DNA of 64,000 bases. Source: Acidovorax sp. sif1233 (GTDB lineage: Bacteria; Pseudomonadota; Gammaproteobacteria; Burkholderiales; Burkholderiaceae_C). Shown here one piece after another: positions 1 through 8,794 of the stretch (positions are counted from its first letter, which is position 1; each line of letters begins with the position of its first letter). Below the pieces are notes generated by a model, which saw only the letters and a program-made list of their open reading frames with translations, was not told the DNA's origin and made no database searches. The stretch is taken from the NCBI RefSeq assembly GCF_019218755.1, contig NZ_JAHUWZ010000002.1, positions 868,001-932,000 of the forward strand, read 5' to 3'. A program made the translations under genes and the position numbers.

Positions 1-1536
1 CAGCACCTCGGCGGCCAGTGGCATCTCCACCGCCTGCTCGCGGATCACGTTCTGGTCCGCCAGGCCCATGCCGTAGGCACTGAGCACGCCCGCCAGCGGG
101 TGCACGAACACCCGCGTCATGCCCAGGGCATCGGCCACCAAACAAGCATGCTGGCCGCCCGCGCCGCCAAAGCATTGCAGCGTGTAGCGCGTGACGTCGT
201 AGCCGCGCGCCACGCTGATCTTCTTGATCGCGTTGGCCATCTGCTGCACGGCGATCTGGATGAAGCCTTCGGCCACTTCCTCGGGCTTGCGCCGGGTCTG
301 CGTGGCGATGTCCTGAAAACGTTCGCGCACCGCGTCGGCGTCCAGCGTCTCATTGGCGGCCGGGCCGAACACGCTGGGGAAGTAGCGTGGCTGCACCTTG
401 CCGACCATCACGTTCGCGTCCGTCACGGCCAGCGGGCCACCCCGGCGGTAGCTGACGGGGCCGGGGTTGGCACCCGCGCTCTCCGGGCCCACGCGGAACC
501 GCGAGCCGTCGTACGCCAGCACCGAGCCGCCGCCGGCCGCCACCGTGTGGATGCTCATCATGGGCGCGCGCATGCGTACACCCGCCACATGAGTCTCGAA
601 CTCGCGCTCGAACGCACCGGCGTAGTGGCTCACGTCGGTGGACGTGCCGCCCATGTCGAAGCCGATGACCTTCTCGTGCCCCGCCAGGCCCGCCGTGCGC
701 GCCATGCCCACGATGCCGCCCGCCGGGCCGGACAGGATCGCGTCCTTGCCCTGGAAGGTGCCCGCATCGGTCAGGCCGCCCGACGACTGCATGAAGAACA
801 GCTTGACCCCTGGCATCTCGCTGGCCACCTGGTCCACGTAGCGGCGCAGGATGGGCGAGAGGTATGCATCCACCACCGTGGTGTCGCCCCGGCTCACGAA
901 CTTCATCATGGGGCTGGTTTCATGCGATGTGCTGATCTGCGTGAACCCCACCGACAGGGCGATGCGCTGCGCCGCCTTTTCGTGCTGCGCGTAGCGGTAG
1001 CCGTGCATGAACACGATGGCCACGCTGCGCAGGCCGCGCCCATAGGCGGCCAGCAGGTCGCCCCGGAGCGTGGCTTCATCCAGCAGCTGCAGCACGTCCC
1101 CCCGGGCGCCCATGCGCTCGCGGGCCTCGATCACGTCGCTGTACAGCAGCTCGGGCAGCTGGATGTGGCGGTCGAAGAGGCGTGGGCGGTTCTGGTACGC
1201 GATGCGCAGCGCGTCGCGAAAGCCGCGCGTGGTGACCAGCAGCGTGGGCTCGCCCTTGCGCTCCAGCAGCGCGTTGGTGGCCACCGTGGTGCCCATCTTC
1301 ACGCACTCCACTTGCGCTGACGTGACCGGCTCGCCGGGTTTCAGCCCCAGCAGGTGCCGTATGCCCGCCACCGCCGCGTCCTTGTACTGCTCGGGGTTTT
1401 CGGACAGCAGCTTGTGGGTGGTGAGCGACCCATCGGGCCGCCTGGCCACGATGTCGGTGAAAGTGCCGCCCCGGTCGATCCAGAACTGCCAGCGGTTGCC
1501 AGCCGGTGCGGTGGTCACTGTAGAGGGAACTTGCAT
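1..1536 (-). CDS. 5-oxoprolinase / hydantoinase A family, N-terminal part (cut by window edge)
   Basis: The frame is open from an ATG at 1536 to the window edge, giving the first 512 residues. The start region reads [20 protein letters not shown], the ATP-binding opening typical of hydantoinase A and of the large fused 5-oxoprolinases. Further on are a [11 protein letters not shown] motif and [10 protein letters not shown], both standard for the HyuA half. Family members use ATP to open 5-oxoproline (pyroglutamate) to L-glutamate, or open hydantoins. Full-length fused enzymes are about 1,200 residues, so the HyuB half would lie outside the window. It is the last visible gene of a minus-strand operon with a TRAP transporter and a D-glutamate cyclase-family protein, which favours 5-oxoproline over hydantoin as substrate. 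That substrate choice is inference; the family call is firm. Confidence 0.88.
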   Translation of the reverse strand, partial: MQVPSTVTTAPAGNRWQFWIDRGGTFTDIVARRPDGSLTTHKLLSENPEQYKDAAVAGIRHLLGLKPGEPVTSAQVECVKMGTTVATNALLERKGEPTLLVTTRGFRDALRIAYQNRPRLFDRHIQLPELLYSDVIEARERMGARGDVLQLLDEATLRGDLLAAYGRGLRSVAIVFMHGYRYAQHEKAAQRIALSVGFTQISTSHETSPMMKFVSRGDTTVVDAYLSPILRRYVDQVASEMPGVKLFFMQSSGGLTDAGTFQGKDAILSGPAGGIVGMARTAGLAGHEKVIGFDMGGTSTDVSHYAGAFEREFETHVAGVRMRAPMMSIHTVAAGGGSVLAYDGSRFRVGPESAGANPGPVSYRRGGPLAVTDANVMVGKVQPRYFPSVFGPAANETLDADAVRERFQDIATQTRRKPEEVAEGFIQIAVQQMANAIKKISVARGYDVTRYTLQCFGGAGGQHACLVADALGMTRVFVHPLAGVLSAYGMGLADQNVIREQAVEMPLAAEVL

Positions 1537-1554
1537 GGTGATGAGACTCACTGG

Positions 1555-2517
1555 TTAACGTTGAAAGTAGTACGGAATGAAAATCTTGTTGGCCTCATTG
1601 CCGACGGACTGCACCCACTCGCGGGAGAAGCGTTCTCCCAGGCGCCGGAGTTCGGAGTCCAGCTCGGCAGGGGCGCGGTCCACCTTGATGCCCCTGCGCT
1701 GAAGTTCGGCCACCGACTCTTCGGCCACCGCCGCGCTCAGGGCCCAGCCGCGCGCCTCGGCCTGCGCGGCGGCCTGGACCACCGCCTCGCGCACGCTGGC
1801 GGGCAGCGCATCGAAGGCCTGCTGGTTGACAAAAACGATGTTCTTGGGAAACCAGGCGTTGATGCCGTAGTACTGCCGGATCTGGCCCCAGACCTGGTTT
1901 TCCACCCCGGTCAGGGCCGAGGTGATCATGGAGTCGAGCTTGCCCGCCGACAGCGCCTTGTTGACGTCGACCATGGGCACATCCACCGGCGTGGCGCCCA
2001 GCATTTGCGCGATGCGCACCGTGGCGGGGTTGTACGTGCGCATGCGGGTGCCCTTGAAATCGGCCGATGAGCGCACGGGTGCAACGCTCAGGAGCCCCTG
2101 CGGCGGCCAGGGCACGGCGTACAGCGCCTTGATGCCCTTGGCCGCAAGGTGCGTGTCGATCAGAGGCCGCTGCAGGTCCCACAGGCGGCGCGCATCGGCA
2201 TAGCTGTGCACCACGAAGGGCACGGCATCGGCCCCGGCGATGGGCATGTCTGCCACCAGGCTGGTCATGATGGTCTCGCCCGCCTGGGCCTTGCCGCCCT
2301 GCACTGCGGCCGGAATGTCCGCCAGCCTGGCCAGCGTGTTGTTGGCGTGCACCTCGATGCGCAGGGCGCCTGAGGATGCGCGCTCCACATCCTGCGCAAA
2401 CTGGACGATGTTGCGCGTGTGGAACGACTCCACCCGGTAGCCGGTGGCCAGCTTCCACTGTGTCTGGGCGTGCAGCGCCGGGGCCACGGCGAGCGCGGCC
2501 AGCAAGACCATCTTCAT
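1555..2517 (-). CDS. TRAP transporter substrate-binding protein (DctP family), second of two in the operon
   Basis: This 320-residue periplasmic protein starts with a short signal peptide (MKMVLLAALAVAPALHAQ) and then the mature TQWKLATGYR. The ATG at 2517 follows an AGGAG box. The TRAP binding-protein signature is seen in SADFKGTRMRTYNPAT, where the arginine normally contacts the substrate carboxylate. The sequence resembles the other binding protein of the operon (4538-5506) along its whole length, sharing the GYxV/NTF start, PWP, and KGTxMRxYNPAT blocks, so the two are diverged paralogues. Bordetella has a DctP6/DctP7 pair known to bind pyroglutamate; the context here suggests the same ligand class. 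It is likely secreted and feeds the single DctQM permease encoded upstream. Confidence 0.9.
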   Translation of the reverse strand: MKMVLLAALAVAPALHAQTQWKLATGYRVESFHTRNIVQFAQDVERASSGALRIEVHANNTLARLADIPAAVQGGKAQAGETIMTSLVADMPIAGADAVPFVVHSYADARRLWDLQRPLIDTHLAAKGIKALYAVPWPPQGLLSVAPVRSSADFKGTRMRTYNPATVRIAQMLGATPVDVPMVDVNKALSAGKLDSMITSALTGVENQVWGQIRQYYGINAWFPKNIVFVNQQAFDALPASVREAVVQAAAQAEARGWALSAAVAEESVAELQRRGIKVDRAPAELDSELRRLGERFSREWVQSVGNEANKIFIPYYFQR

Positions 2518-2599
2518 GGCAAGCTCCTGTTGGGGGATGAGGGGCCGGCGCGGGGGCCGGCAGACACAGGGGAAAACGGGCCGACGCAGGCCGCGGTTG

Positions 2600-3910
2600 C
2601 TACTTCGGCTGGCCCATCACGAGGTCAGGGACGATGGTGACGATCTGCGGGAAGACCGTGATCAGGCCGATGCACACCACCAGGCACAGGAAGAACGGTA
2701 TGGCCGCCTTGGCGATCAGGTTGCTGTCCTTGCCGGTCATGTTCTGCAGCACGAAGAGATTGAACCCGACGGGCGGCGTGACCTCGGCGATCTCGACCAG
2801 CAGGATCACGAAGATGCCGAACCAGATGAGATCGAACCCGGCCTTCTCGACCATGGGCATCACGACCGCAGCGGTCAGCACGATCATGCTGATGCCGTCG
2901 AGCGCGGTGCCCAGCACCAGGTACACGCCCACCAGGCAGGCGATCAGCGCGTAGGGCGACAGGTGCATCGAATCGACCCATTCGGCCAGCTCGCGCGGTA
3001 TGCCGGTAAAGGCCATGGTCTTGGTGAGGAACGCGGCGCCCGCCAGGATGAACATGATCATGCAGCTGGTGCGCGCCGAGCCCGCCAGGCCTTCCTTGAA
3101 GTTCTGCCAGGTCAGCGCCCTGCACCATGCGGCCAGTGCCAGGGCACCCACCACACCGTAGGCCGCGCACTCGGTGGCCGTCGCCCAGCCGGCCACCAGG
3201 GACCAGCAGATGAACACGATCAGCAGCGCACAGGGAATCAGGTTGCGCGACAGATACAGCTTTTCGCGGAAGGTGGTGGGCGGCTCGTCGGCAGGCATGA
3301 GCTGCTTGTTGCGCACGGACCACCAGGCGATGTAGCCCGAGAACAGCAGCATCAGCAGCAAGCCGGGCAAGAAGCCCGCCAGGAAGATGCGGATGATGGA
3401 GGCATCGGCCGCCACGGCGTACACCACCATGGTGATGGACGGCGGAATCAGGATACCGAGCGTGCCTGCCGTGGCCAGCGAACCGATCGCGATGCTCTCG
3501 TTGTAACCGCGCTTCTTGAGCGCAGGCAGCGAGACCTTGGCGATGGTGGCGCAGGTGGCCGCCGACGAACCCGACACCGAGCCGAAGATGCCGCAGCCCA
3601 GGATGGTGGTGTGGAACAGCCGGCCGGGCACACGGCTCAGCCAGGGGGCGAGGCCGCTGAACATGTCCTCGCTCAGCCGGGTGCGAAACAGGATCTCCCC
3701 CATCCAGATGAACAGGGGAAGCGCCGCCAGCTCCCAGCTCGCGTTGCTCTCCCAGAAGGCCGAAAAGAGGTTCAGCCCGGGCTGGCTGCTGGTGAAGAAG
3801 GCCTGGCCGACCCAGCCGCAGATGGCCAGCGTCATGGCGATCCAGACACCGCCGGACAGCATGAGCAGCATGAGCAGCAACAGGAAGGCGCCGATGGAAA
3901 GAATGTCCAT
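2600..3910 (-). CDS. TRAP transporter large permease (DctM family)
   Basis: The 436-residue product is a multi-pass inner-membrane protein of the ion-transporter superfamily, about the usual DctM length of 425-440. I chose the ATG at 3910 (MDILSIGAFLLLLMLLMLSGG) because AAGGAG lies just upstream; the longer open frame to 4012 overlaps dctQ and adds no plausible sequence. Motifs include the GSVSGSSAAT substrate-loop block and GILIPPSITMVVY, both typical of DctM. It should form the ion-coupled channel with DctQ and receive solute from the two binding proteins. It lies 11 bases after dctQ. Confidence 0.93.
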   Translation of the reverse strand: MDILSIGAFLLLLMLLMLSGGVWIAMTLAICGWVGQAFFTSSQPGLNLFSAFWESNASWELAALPLFIWMGEILFRTRLSEDMFSGLAPWLSRVPGRLFHTTILGCGIFGSVSGSSAATCATIAKVSLPALKKRGYNESIAIGSLATAGTLGILIPPSITMVVYAVAADASIIRIFLAGFLPGLLLMLLFSGYIAWWSVRNKQLMPADEPPTTFREKLYLSRNLIPCALLIVFICWSLVAGWATATECAAYGVVGALALAAWCRALTWQNFKEGLAGSARTSCMIMFILAGAAFLTKTMAFTGIPRELAEWVDSMHLSPYALIACLVGVYLVLGTALDGISMIVLTAAVVMPMVEKAGFDLIWFGIFVILLVEIAEVTPPVGFNLFVLQNMTGKDSNLIAKAAIPFFLCLVVCIGLITVFPQIVTIVPDLVMGQPK

Positions 3911-3921
3911 GGGGATGCTCC

Positions 3922-4527
3922 TTAAAGATCCGAAGAAAAGTCGCCCTTGGCGTGGCGCTCTTCCACCAGCCGCACAAAGGTAGGCACGCCGCCCTGCACC
4001 ACGATCCACCACTCATCGACCACGGCGACGAGAAAGAGCACGGAGCCCAGCGCAAAGCTCATCTGCGGGATCCAGATGGGAATCGCCCACAGGCCCTGGG
4101 CCAGTTCCTTGAACTGCCAGCTTTCGTAGGTGAAGACACAGGCCCACCAGGTGAGGTAGCCGATGGCCACGGCCGCGACGGTCAGGCAGGCCACCTCGTA
4201 CTTGCGGCGCGTGGCGGGAGACAGCTTCTCCAGCACCAGCGTCACGCGCACGAAATCGCCGTGCTTGAAGGCATGGGCCATGGTCAGGAAGGCCGCTGCG
4301 GCACACAGCCAGGCCACCACGTCGTTGATGGCGCCGGTCGGAAAGCCGAACTGGCGCCCGAGCGACTGGACCACCATCAGCACGCAGATGACGGCGATGC
4401 AGGCAGCCCCGACGGCGCCGGCGGCCAGGTACGCGCCGTCCAGCGCGCGCCGCAGCACGTGCGGCGGCATGGCCAGGGCCGGGGGCGCATCGCCCGCAAT
4501 GGCCGATGTAGGAGGCATGAGGGACAT
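3922..4527 (-). CDS. TRAP transporter small permease (DctQ family)
   Basis: A four-helix membrane protein of about 201 residues, the usual DctQ size. The start is uncertain: the open frame reaches 4581, overlapping the upstream dctP by 44 bases, but ATG at 4527 lies just after that gene's stop and precedes the first hydrophobic segment by about 25 residues. A further in-frame ATG is at 4518. The core shows the DctQ pattern of a conserved helix (VICVLMVVQSLGRQ) followed by a short cytosolic loop and FLTMAHAFKHGDFVRVTLV. It pairs with the DctM protein encoded 11 bases downstream. Confidence 0.88.
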   Translation of the reverse strand: MSLMPPTSAIAGDAPPALAMPPHVLRRALDGAYLAAGAVGAACIAVICVLMVVQSLGRQFGFPTGAINDVVAWLCAAAAFLTMAHAFKHGDFVRVTLVLEKLSPATRRKYEVACLTVAAVAIGYLTWWACVFTYESWQFKELAQGLWAIPIWIPQMSFALGSVLFLVAVVDEWWIVVQGGVPTFVRLVEERHAKGDFSSDL

Positions 4528-4537
4528 GGCGGCCTGC

Positions 4538-5506
4538 TCACTTCTTGCCGTTGTAGGCATCGATGACAGCCTTGCCGTCATCGCCCGCGGTCTTGATCCA
4601 GTCGGCCGTCATGCGCTCACCCACGGTCTTGAGCTCCTTCTTGAGGTTCTCGGCGCTCACGTCCACCTGCATGCCCTTGGCGGCCAGTTCCTTGAGGTAC
4701 TCCTGGTCCTTTTGCTCGCTCAGCGCCCAGCCGCGCTGCTCGGCAATCGCGGCCTGCGCCAGCACCGCGTCCTGCGTGGCCTTGTCCAGGCTGTCGAAGG
4801 CCTTCTGGTTCACCACCACGGCATTGCGCGGCAGCCAGGCCGCCACGCCGTAGAAGTACTTCACGCTTTCGTAGAGCTTGCTGTCCACGCCGCTGGCGCT
4901 GGAGGTGAGAAAGTTGTCCACGGTGCCCGTGGCCAGCGCCGCCGACAGCTCGGCCAGCTGGATCGTCACCGGCTGCGCGCCGATGAGGTTGGCGATGGCC
5001 GACGTGGCCGGGTTGTAGGCCCGCATCTTGGTGCCCTTGAGGTCCTTGAGGGCCGTGACAGGCTTCACCGAATACAGGCTCTGCGCCGGCCATGGCACGG
5101 TGTAGAGCAGCTTCATGCCCTGTGCCCCCAGCGTCTTGACCAGCAGCGGGCGCGAGGACTGGTCCAGGCGCTTGGAGTCCGCATAGCTCGTGGCAAGGAA
5201 CGGAATGGAGTCCACACCGTAGACCGCCGCCTCGTTGGCAGCGCCGGAAAGGATGAACTCGCCGATCGCCACCTGCCCGGACTGCACGGTGCGCTTGATT
5301 TCATTGGCCTTGAACAGCGATGCGTTGGGGTGCACCGTGATCTTGAGCTTGCCGCCGCTGGCCTTGCCTACGTCCTGCACGAACTGCTGCAGGTTCTGCA
5401 CCTGGAAGGTGTTGACGGCATAGCCCGAGGGCAGGTCCCACCTGGTCTCGGCATGGGCCAGGCATGCGGCGGCCGCGGCGCACAGGCCGAACATCATTTT
5501 CTTCAT
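4538..5506 (-). CDS. TRAP transporter substrate-binding protein (DctP family), first of two
   Basis: A 322-residue periplasmic binding protein with a clear signal peptide (MKKMMFGLCAAAAACLAHA) and a good ribosome site (AAGGAG, seven bases before the ATG). Mature sequence begins ETRWDLPSGYAVNTFQ. LKDLKGTKMRAYNPATSAI carries the TRAP substrate-carboxylate arginine. It is paralogous to the protein at 1555-2517 in the same operon; two binding proteins for one permease suggests two related ligands or different affinities. The gene follows the D-glutamate cyclase-family gene by 15 bases. Confidence 0.92.
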   Translation of the reverse strand: MKKMMFGLCAAAAACLAHAETRWDLPSGYAVNTFQVQNLQQFVQDVGKASGGKLKITVHPNASLFKANEIKRTVQSGQVAIGEFILSGAANEAAVYGVDSIPFLATSYADSKRLDQSSRPLLVKTLGAQGMKLLYTVPWPAQSLYSVKPVTALKDLKGTKMRAYNPATSAIANLIGAQPVTIQLAELSAALATGTVDNFLTSSASGVDSKLYESVKYFYGVAAWLPRNAVVVNQKAFDSLDKATQDAVLAQAAIAEQRGWALSEQKDQEYLKELAAKGMQVDVSAENLKKELKTVGERMTADWIKTAGDDGKAVIDAYNGKK

Positions 5507-5521
5507 GGGGAAACTCCTTGG

Positions 5522-6346
5522 TTAAAAGCTGGCGAGGTGGTGATTGAGAAGGTCGGTGACCAACATGCACCCTGGGGAATGGGTGATGCAGAACGCGGGC
5601 TGGGCGTTCAGGATGGCGGACTGTGGCGTGACGCCGCAGGCCCAGAAGACAGGGATCTCGCCGGGCATCAGCGGCACGGCGTCGCCGTAGTCGGGTTCTG
5701 CGATGTCCGCAATGCCGATGAGCGCAGGGTCGCCGATGTGCACCGGCGCGCCATGCACGTTGGGAAAGCGCGATGTGACCTGCACCGCACGGATCACGTC
5801 GGCCGCAGGCATGGGCCGCATGGAGACCACCATGGCGCCCCCGAAGGGCCCTGCCGGCTGCGTGGCAATGTTCGTGCGGTACATCGCCACGTTCTTGCCT
5901 TCGTTGATGTGGCGCAGGCTGATGCCGGCCTCCTGCAGCGCGGACTCGAACGAGAACGAGCAGCCGAGGATGAAGGTCACGAGGTCGGGGCGCCACAGGT
6001 CGGCGATGTCTGGCACCTCCTGCGTGAGCTCGCCGTGGCGCCAGACGCGGTACTGCGGCACATCGCTGCGGATGTCGATGCCGCCCCCGAGCGTGGGCAG
6101 CGCGAACTGGCCGGGCTCGCTCACCGCCAGCACCGGGCAGGGCTTGGGGTTGCGCTGGCAAAAGCGCAGGAAGTCGCCCGCTTGCACTTCAGGCAGGATC
6201 ACCAGGTTGCCCTGCACCCGGCCATGGGCCAGGCCGCTGGTGTGTGATGCCCAGCCGCCTCGCCGGATCACGCTGCGCACATGGACGGGGTCGTCGATGC
6301 CCTCGGACCCAAAAACCGCCAGCGCTTTTTCTTGAACTGAATCCAC
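5522..6346 (-). CDS. DUF1445 / D-glutamate cyclase-family hydro-lyase
   Basis: The 274-residue protein matches the DUF1445 (UPF0317, putative hydro-lyase) family at its usual length. Recognisable blocks are [50 protein letters not shown] and [22 protein letters not shown], ending near a conserved [11 protein letters not shown]. The mammalian mitochondrial relative has been described as a D-glutamate cyclase making 5-oxo-D-proline. It is the first gene of the operon that ends in a 5-oxoprolinase, which fits a D-glutamate to 5-oxoproline to glutamate route. The enzyme activity itself is inferred from family and neighbours. Confidence 0.85.
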   Translation of the reverse strand: MDSVQEKALAVFGSEGIDDPVHVRSVIRRGGWASHTSGLAHGRVQGNLVILPEVQAGDFLRFCQRNPKPCPVLAVSEPGQFALPTLGGGIDIRSDVPQYRVWRHGELTQEVPDIADLWRPDLVTFILGCSFSFESALQEAGISLRHINEGKNVAMYRTNIATQPAGPFGGAMVVSMRPMPAADVIRAVQVTSRFPNVHGAPVHIGDPALIGIADIAEPDYGDAVPLMPGEIPVFWACGVTPQSAILNAQPAFCITHSPGCMLVTDLLNHHLASF

Positions 6347-6657
6347 CGTGTTTCCTTGTCGTGGGAAATGCCATTTGTCTGGCGTTGGGCGGATTGTGTT
6401 GGGGGGCGGCAGGCGCTGGCAAATTCAAAAAATTTTGCTCAGGTCATCGATTTTTTCGATGCACTTCATTGGGGCAAGGGGAACCAAGTTGGTGCCAAGG
6501 GATTACCCTGATATCCGCTTCAGGGTTAACCCCAGGGTGTTGTGGAGCGCCCGCCACGGGGACGGTTGCGATGGCGACACCGAGGCACTGCGGCATCCGC
6601 AGATGCATGGCCCTGGGCCGTGGAGTGGCACGCCTGTGCTCGGGTGCCCTGTGCCTC
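6347..6657 (-). promoter_or_regulatory. Leader and promoter region of the D-glutamate cyclase/TRAP operon with a CATCGA-N5-TCGATG palindrome
   Basis: The 311 bases between the LysR gene and the operon hold no convincing ORF. A perfect palindrome CATCGA-TTTTT-TCGATG spans 6445-6461 and contains an ATC-N9-GAT arrangement of the kind bound by LysR proteins. It sits about 100 bases before the first operon start and is the obvious candidate site for the LysR protein encoded next door. No core promoter could be assigned with confidence. Confidence 0.45.
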
Positions 6658-7596
6658 TCAGGACCGCGGGGCGCTGCTTCTTTTGCGGGGAGTGCGGGTG
6701 GGCCCCTTGGGCCCCGGCTGGATGTTCTCGATGAAGTCGATCGAGGAGCGAACGATGGCTTCCATCGCGGGCGAGGAAGGATCCTCGCGGTAGCTCACGT
6801 GGATGGGCAGGGGCTTGAGCACGGTGTCGCACGCCAGGGCGCGCAGGTCTGGAAACGCCAGCATGCGTTCCACCGCCAGGCGCGGCAGCGTGGCCACGCC
6901 GAAGCCGCCCTGCACCAGCTGCACCATCGCCGAAATGGACGACACCGTGTGCACGCGGCGCGGCTCCACCTGCGCATTGCGAAAGGTGTCGAGCAGGTAC
7001 ACGTGCGGCTGCGAGCCGCGCTGGAAGGTGAGGATGTCCGTGTCGGCAAAATCATCGAGCACATAGCGGCGCTTGCGGTGGATATTGCCGTTGCCCACGA
7101 ACACCATCTCCATGGGCGTCACCGCCTGGCTGCGCATGCCGTCGGCCGATGCAGGCAGCGCCGCGAACACGACGTCGAGCGAGCCCCGCCGGATCTGATC
7201 GAGCAGCACGGGCGTGGACTCGACCGTGAGCTCGAGCTCCAGCAAGGGGTTGTCCTTGCGCAGCTGCTCCACCCATGGAATGAGCCAGGAGTGCAGCACC
7301 GATTCGATGGCGCCCAGCCGGATCGACACCTCCAGCGGCCCGCCCGATCCCATCTCGGTCTTGAGCTGGCGCTGCAGCTCCAGCATGCGCTTGGCGTAGG
7401 TCAGAAACCGTGTGCCGGCCACGGTGAGCTTGAAGTGCTTGTCGCGCCGGTCCAGCAGCAACACACCCAGCTCCTCCTCCAGCGCGGCGATGCGGCTGGA
7501 CATGGCCGACTGCGTGAGAAACAGCTTTTCCGCGGCGCGCGTGACACTTTTGAGGGAGGCCACCCAGTAGAAGGCTTCGACGAAACGCAGGTTCAT
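6658..7596 (-). CDS. LysR-family transcriptional regulator
   Basis: The 312-residue protein starts MNLRFVEAFYWVASLKSVTRA and shows the canonical LysR winged helix at residues 1-60 (AAEKLFLTQSAMSSRIAALEEELG). A longer open frame to 7839 only adds non-typical sequence, so the ATG at 7596 is preferred. The effector domain follows to the C-terminus, ending in a basic tail (RTPRKRSSAPRS). It lies directly upstream of, and on the same strand as, the 5-oxoprolinase/TRAP operon and probably controls it. Its inducer is unknown; D-glutamate or 5-oxoproline would be logical. Confidence 0.93.
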   Translation of the reverse strand: MNLRFVEAFYWVASLKSVTRAAEKLFLTQSAMSSRIAALEEELGVLLLDRRDKHFKLTVAGTRFLTYAKRMLELQRQLKTEMGSGGPLEVSIRLGAIESVLHSWLIPWVEQLRKDNPLLELELTVESTPVLLDQIRRGSLDVVFAALPASADGMRSQAVTPMEMVFVGNGNIHRKRRYVLDDFADTDILTFQRGSQPHVYLLDTFRNAQVEPRRVHTVSSISAMVQLVQGGFGVATLPRLAVERMLAFPDLRALACDTVLKPLPIHVSYREDPSSPAMEAIVRSSIDFIENIQPGPKGPTRTPRKRSSAPRS

Positions 7597-7887
7597 GGCG
7601 AGGGGTCCCAGGGCATCACTGACGAATGGCTGACGGGGCGCGCGCACCGCCGTGGTGCGCAGGAGCGCGCCAGGCTGGGTGGCGTCATGCCGTCCGGTGC
7701 AAAAACGGCGCCATTCTGCAACGGCCGACTCCACAACACTTTTTGCCGGCAGGAAAAAAGAGGCCACGACGCAACGCCTGCTGACCCAGGGCATGGCGCG
7801 CCGCCAGCGCAGTGCATGGACGACACGGATCAGGACCATCGATGTCCGAACCCCTCCCTCTGCACTGCAGCGCCACGCTGAGGCGAA

Positions 7888-8352
7888 TCAGCCCGCAAAC
7901 AGTGGCAGGTCTGCCTTCTTGAGCGTGCGCAGCACGAAGCTCGAGCGGCTGTGGCGTATGCCCTTGATCTTGTAGAGCTTCTCGCGCAGCAGGCGCTCGT
8001 AGTCGCGCGTGTCCTTGACCACGATGCGCAGCAGATAGTCATAGTCACCGGAGACCAGATGCGCCTCGATCACCTCGGGAATGCTGGCCAGCGTTTCGCC
8101 AAACTTTTCAAGCGTGTTGTCCGAATGGCTGTCCAGCGTGACCTGCACGAGCACCATGTCCGCCAGGTCCAGCGACTGCGGGTTGATGCGCACGGTGTAG
8201 CCCTGGATGACACCGGCCTCCTCCATCTTCTTGATGCGGCCCCAGCACGGCGAAGCGCTCAGGCCCACCGCCTGGCCGATCTCCTGCAGGCTGGCACGGG
8301 CGTTCCCCTGAAGCACAGCGAGAATTTTTCTGTCAAGGCGGTCCATGGCCAC
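7888..8352 (-). CDS. Lrp/AsnC-family transcriptional regulator
   Basis: A 154-residue protein of standard Lrp length. Residues 3-60 form the DNA-binding domain (MDRLDRKILAVLQGNARASL, then VGLSASPCWGRIKKMEEAGVI), and the remainder is the RAM ligand domain with the family block VSGDYDYLLRIVVKD. Two starts are possible, at 8352 or at 8346 (MDRLD), with no clear ribosome site for either. It is divergent from the TRAP transporter at 8795, which makes that transporter a likely target besides autoregulation. Lrp proteins sense amino acids, which may hint at the substrate class. Confidence 0.93.
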   Translation of the reverse strand: MAMDRLDRKILAVLQGNARASLQEIGQAVGLSASPCWGRIKKMEEAGVIQGYTVRINPQSLDLADMVLVQVTLDSHSDNTLEKFGETLASIPEVIEAHLVSGDYDYLLRIVVKDTRDYERLLREKLYKIKGIRHSRSSFVLRTLKKADLPLFAG

Positions 8353-8794
8353 AATTATTCATGAATATCACCATATGCAGCAAATTTTTCTGCAAATTTG
8401 AAAATTCAAGCGAAAGATGGAAAGAACTGCTGCGCCTTGCAGCGCATACTTTGGACATCAAGGCGCTCTTACCGGAGCGCACAAACTGACAGGGCCCCGG
8501 ACTGGTTACCGCCAGACCGGGGCGCTTGACAAGCAAGCACCTACCTTCGCGGCCGCCCGGCTGCCCCCTTCCCCCTCCCCCTTGCCTGGCCCAGGCCAGC
8601 AGCCTGCCTTTGTCGCCTCGGCGACGATTGCCTCCTTCCTGCGCGTTAATAAGCACGCTTACCAGCACAAACCCCGATGCCCCGGGCCATGCTGCAGCGC
8701 CATAATTTTCAGGACCGCCAACCCATGCTGCCAGCACCCTTTCCGCTGGTGCGTGCAAGGGGGCGCGGCAAGAAACATACTCACAGGAGACACC
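8353..8794. promoter_or_regulatory. Divergent intergenic region between lrp-type gene and TRAP operon
   Basis: These 442 bases carry no supported gene. Near the lrp end (8385-8405) are AT-rich direct repeats of AAATTT separated by TTCTGC, the sort of sequence Lrp proteins favour; this is a weak assignment. The rest is GC-rich leader for the downstream binding-protein gene. Confidence 0.35.

Noticed and set aside
100..1320. 406-codon open frame on the plus strand
   Set aside because: It is antisense to the 5-oxoprolinase gene, rich in His, Arg and Ala, and has no family-like sequence; long antisense frames are expected at this GC content.
2444..3925. 493-codon plus-strand frame
   Set aside because: Exactly antisense to the DctM gene, with low-complexity His/Gln/Asp/Arg composition.
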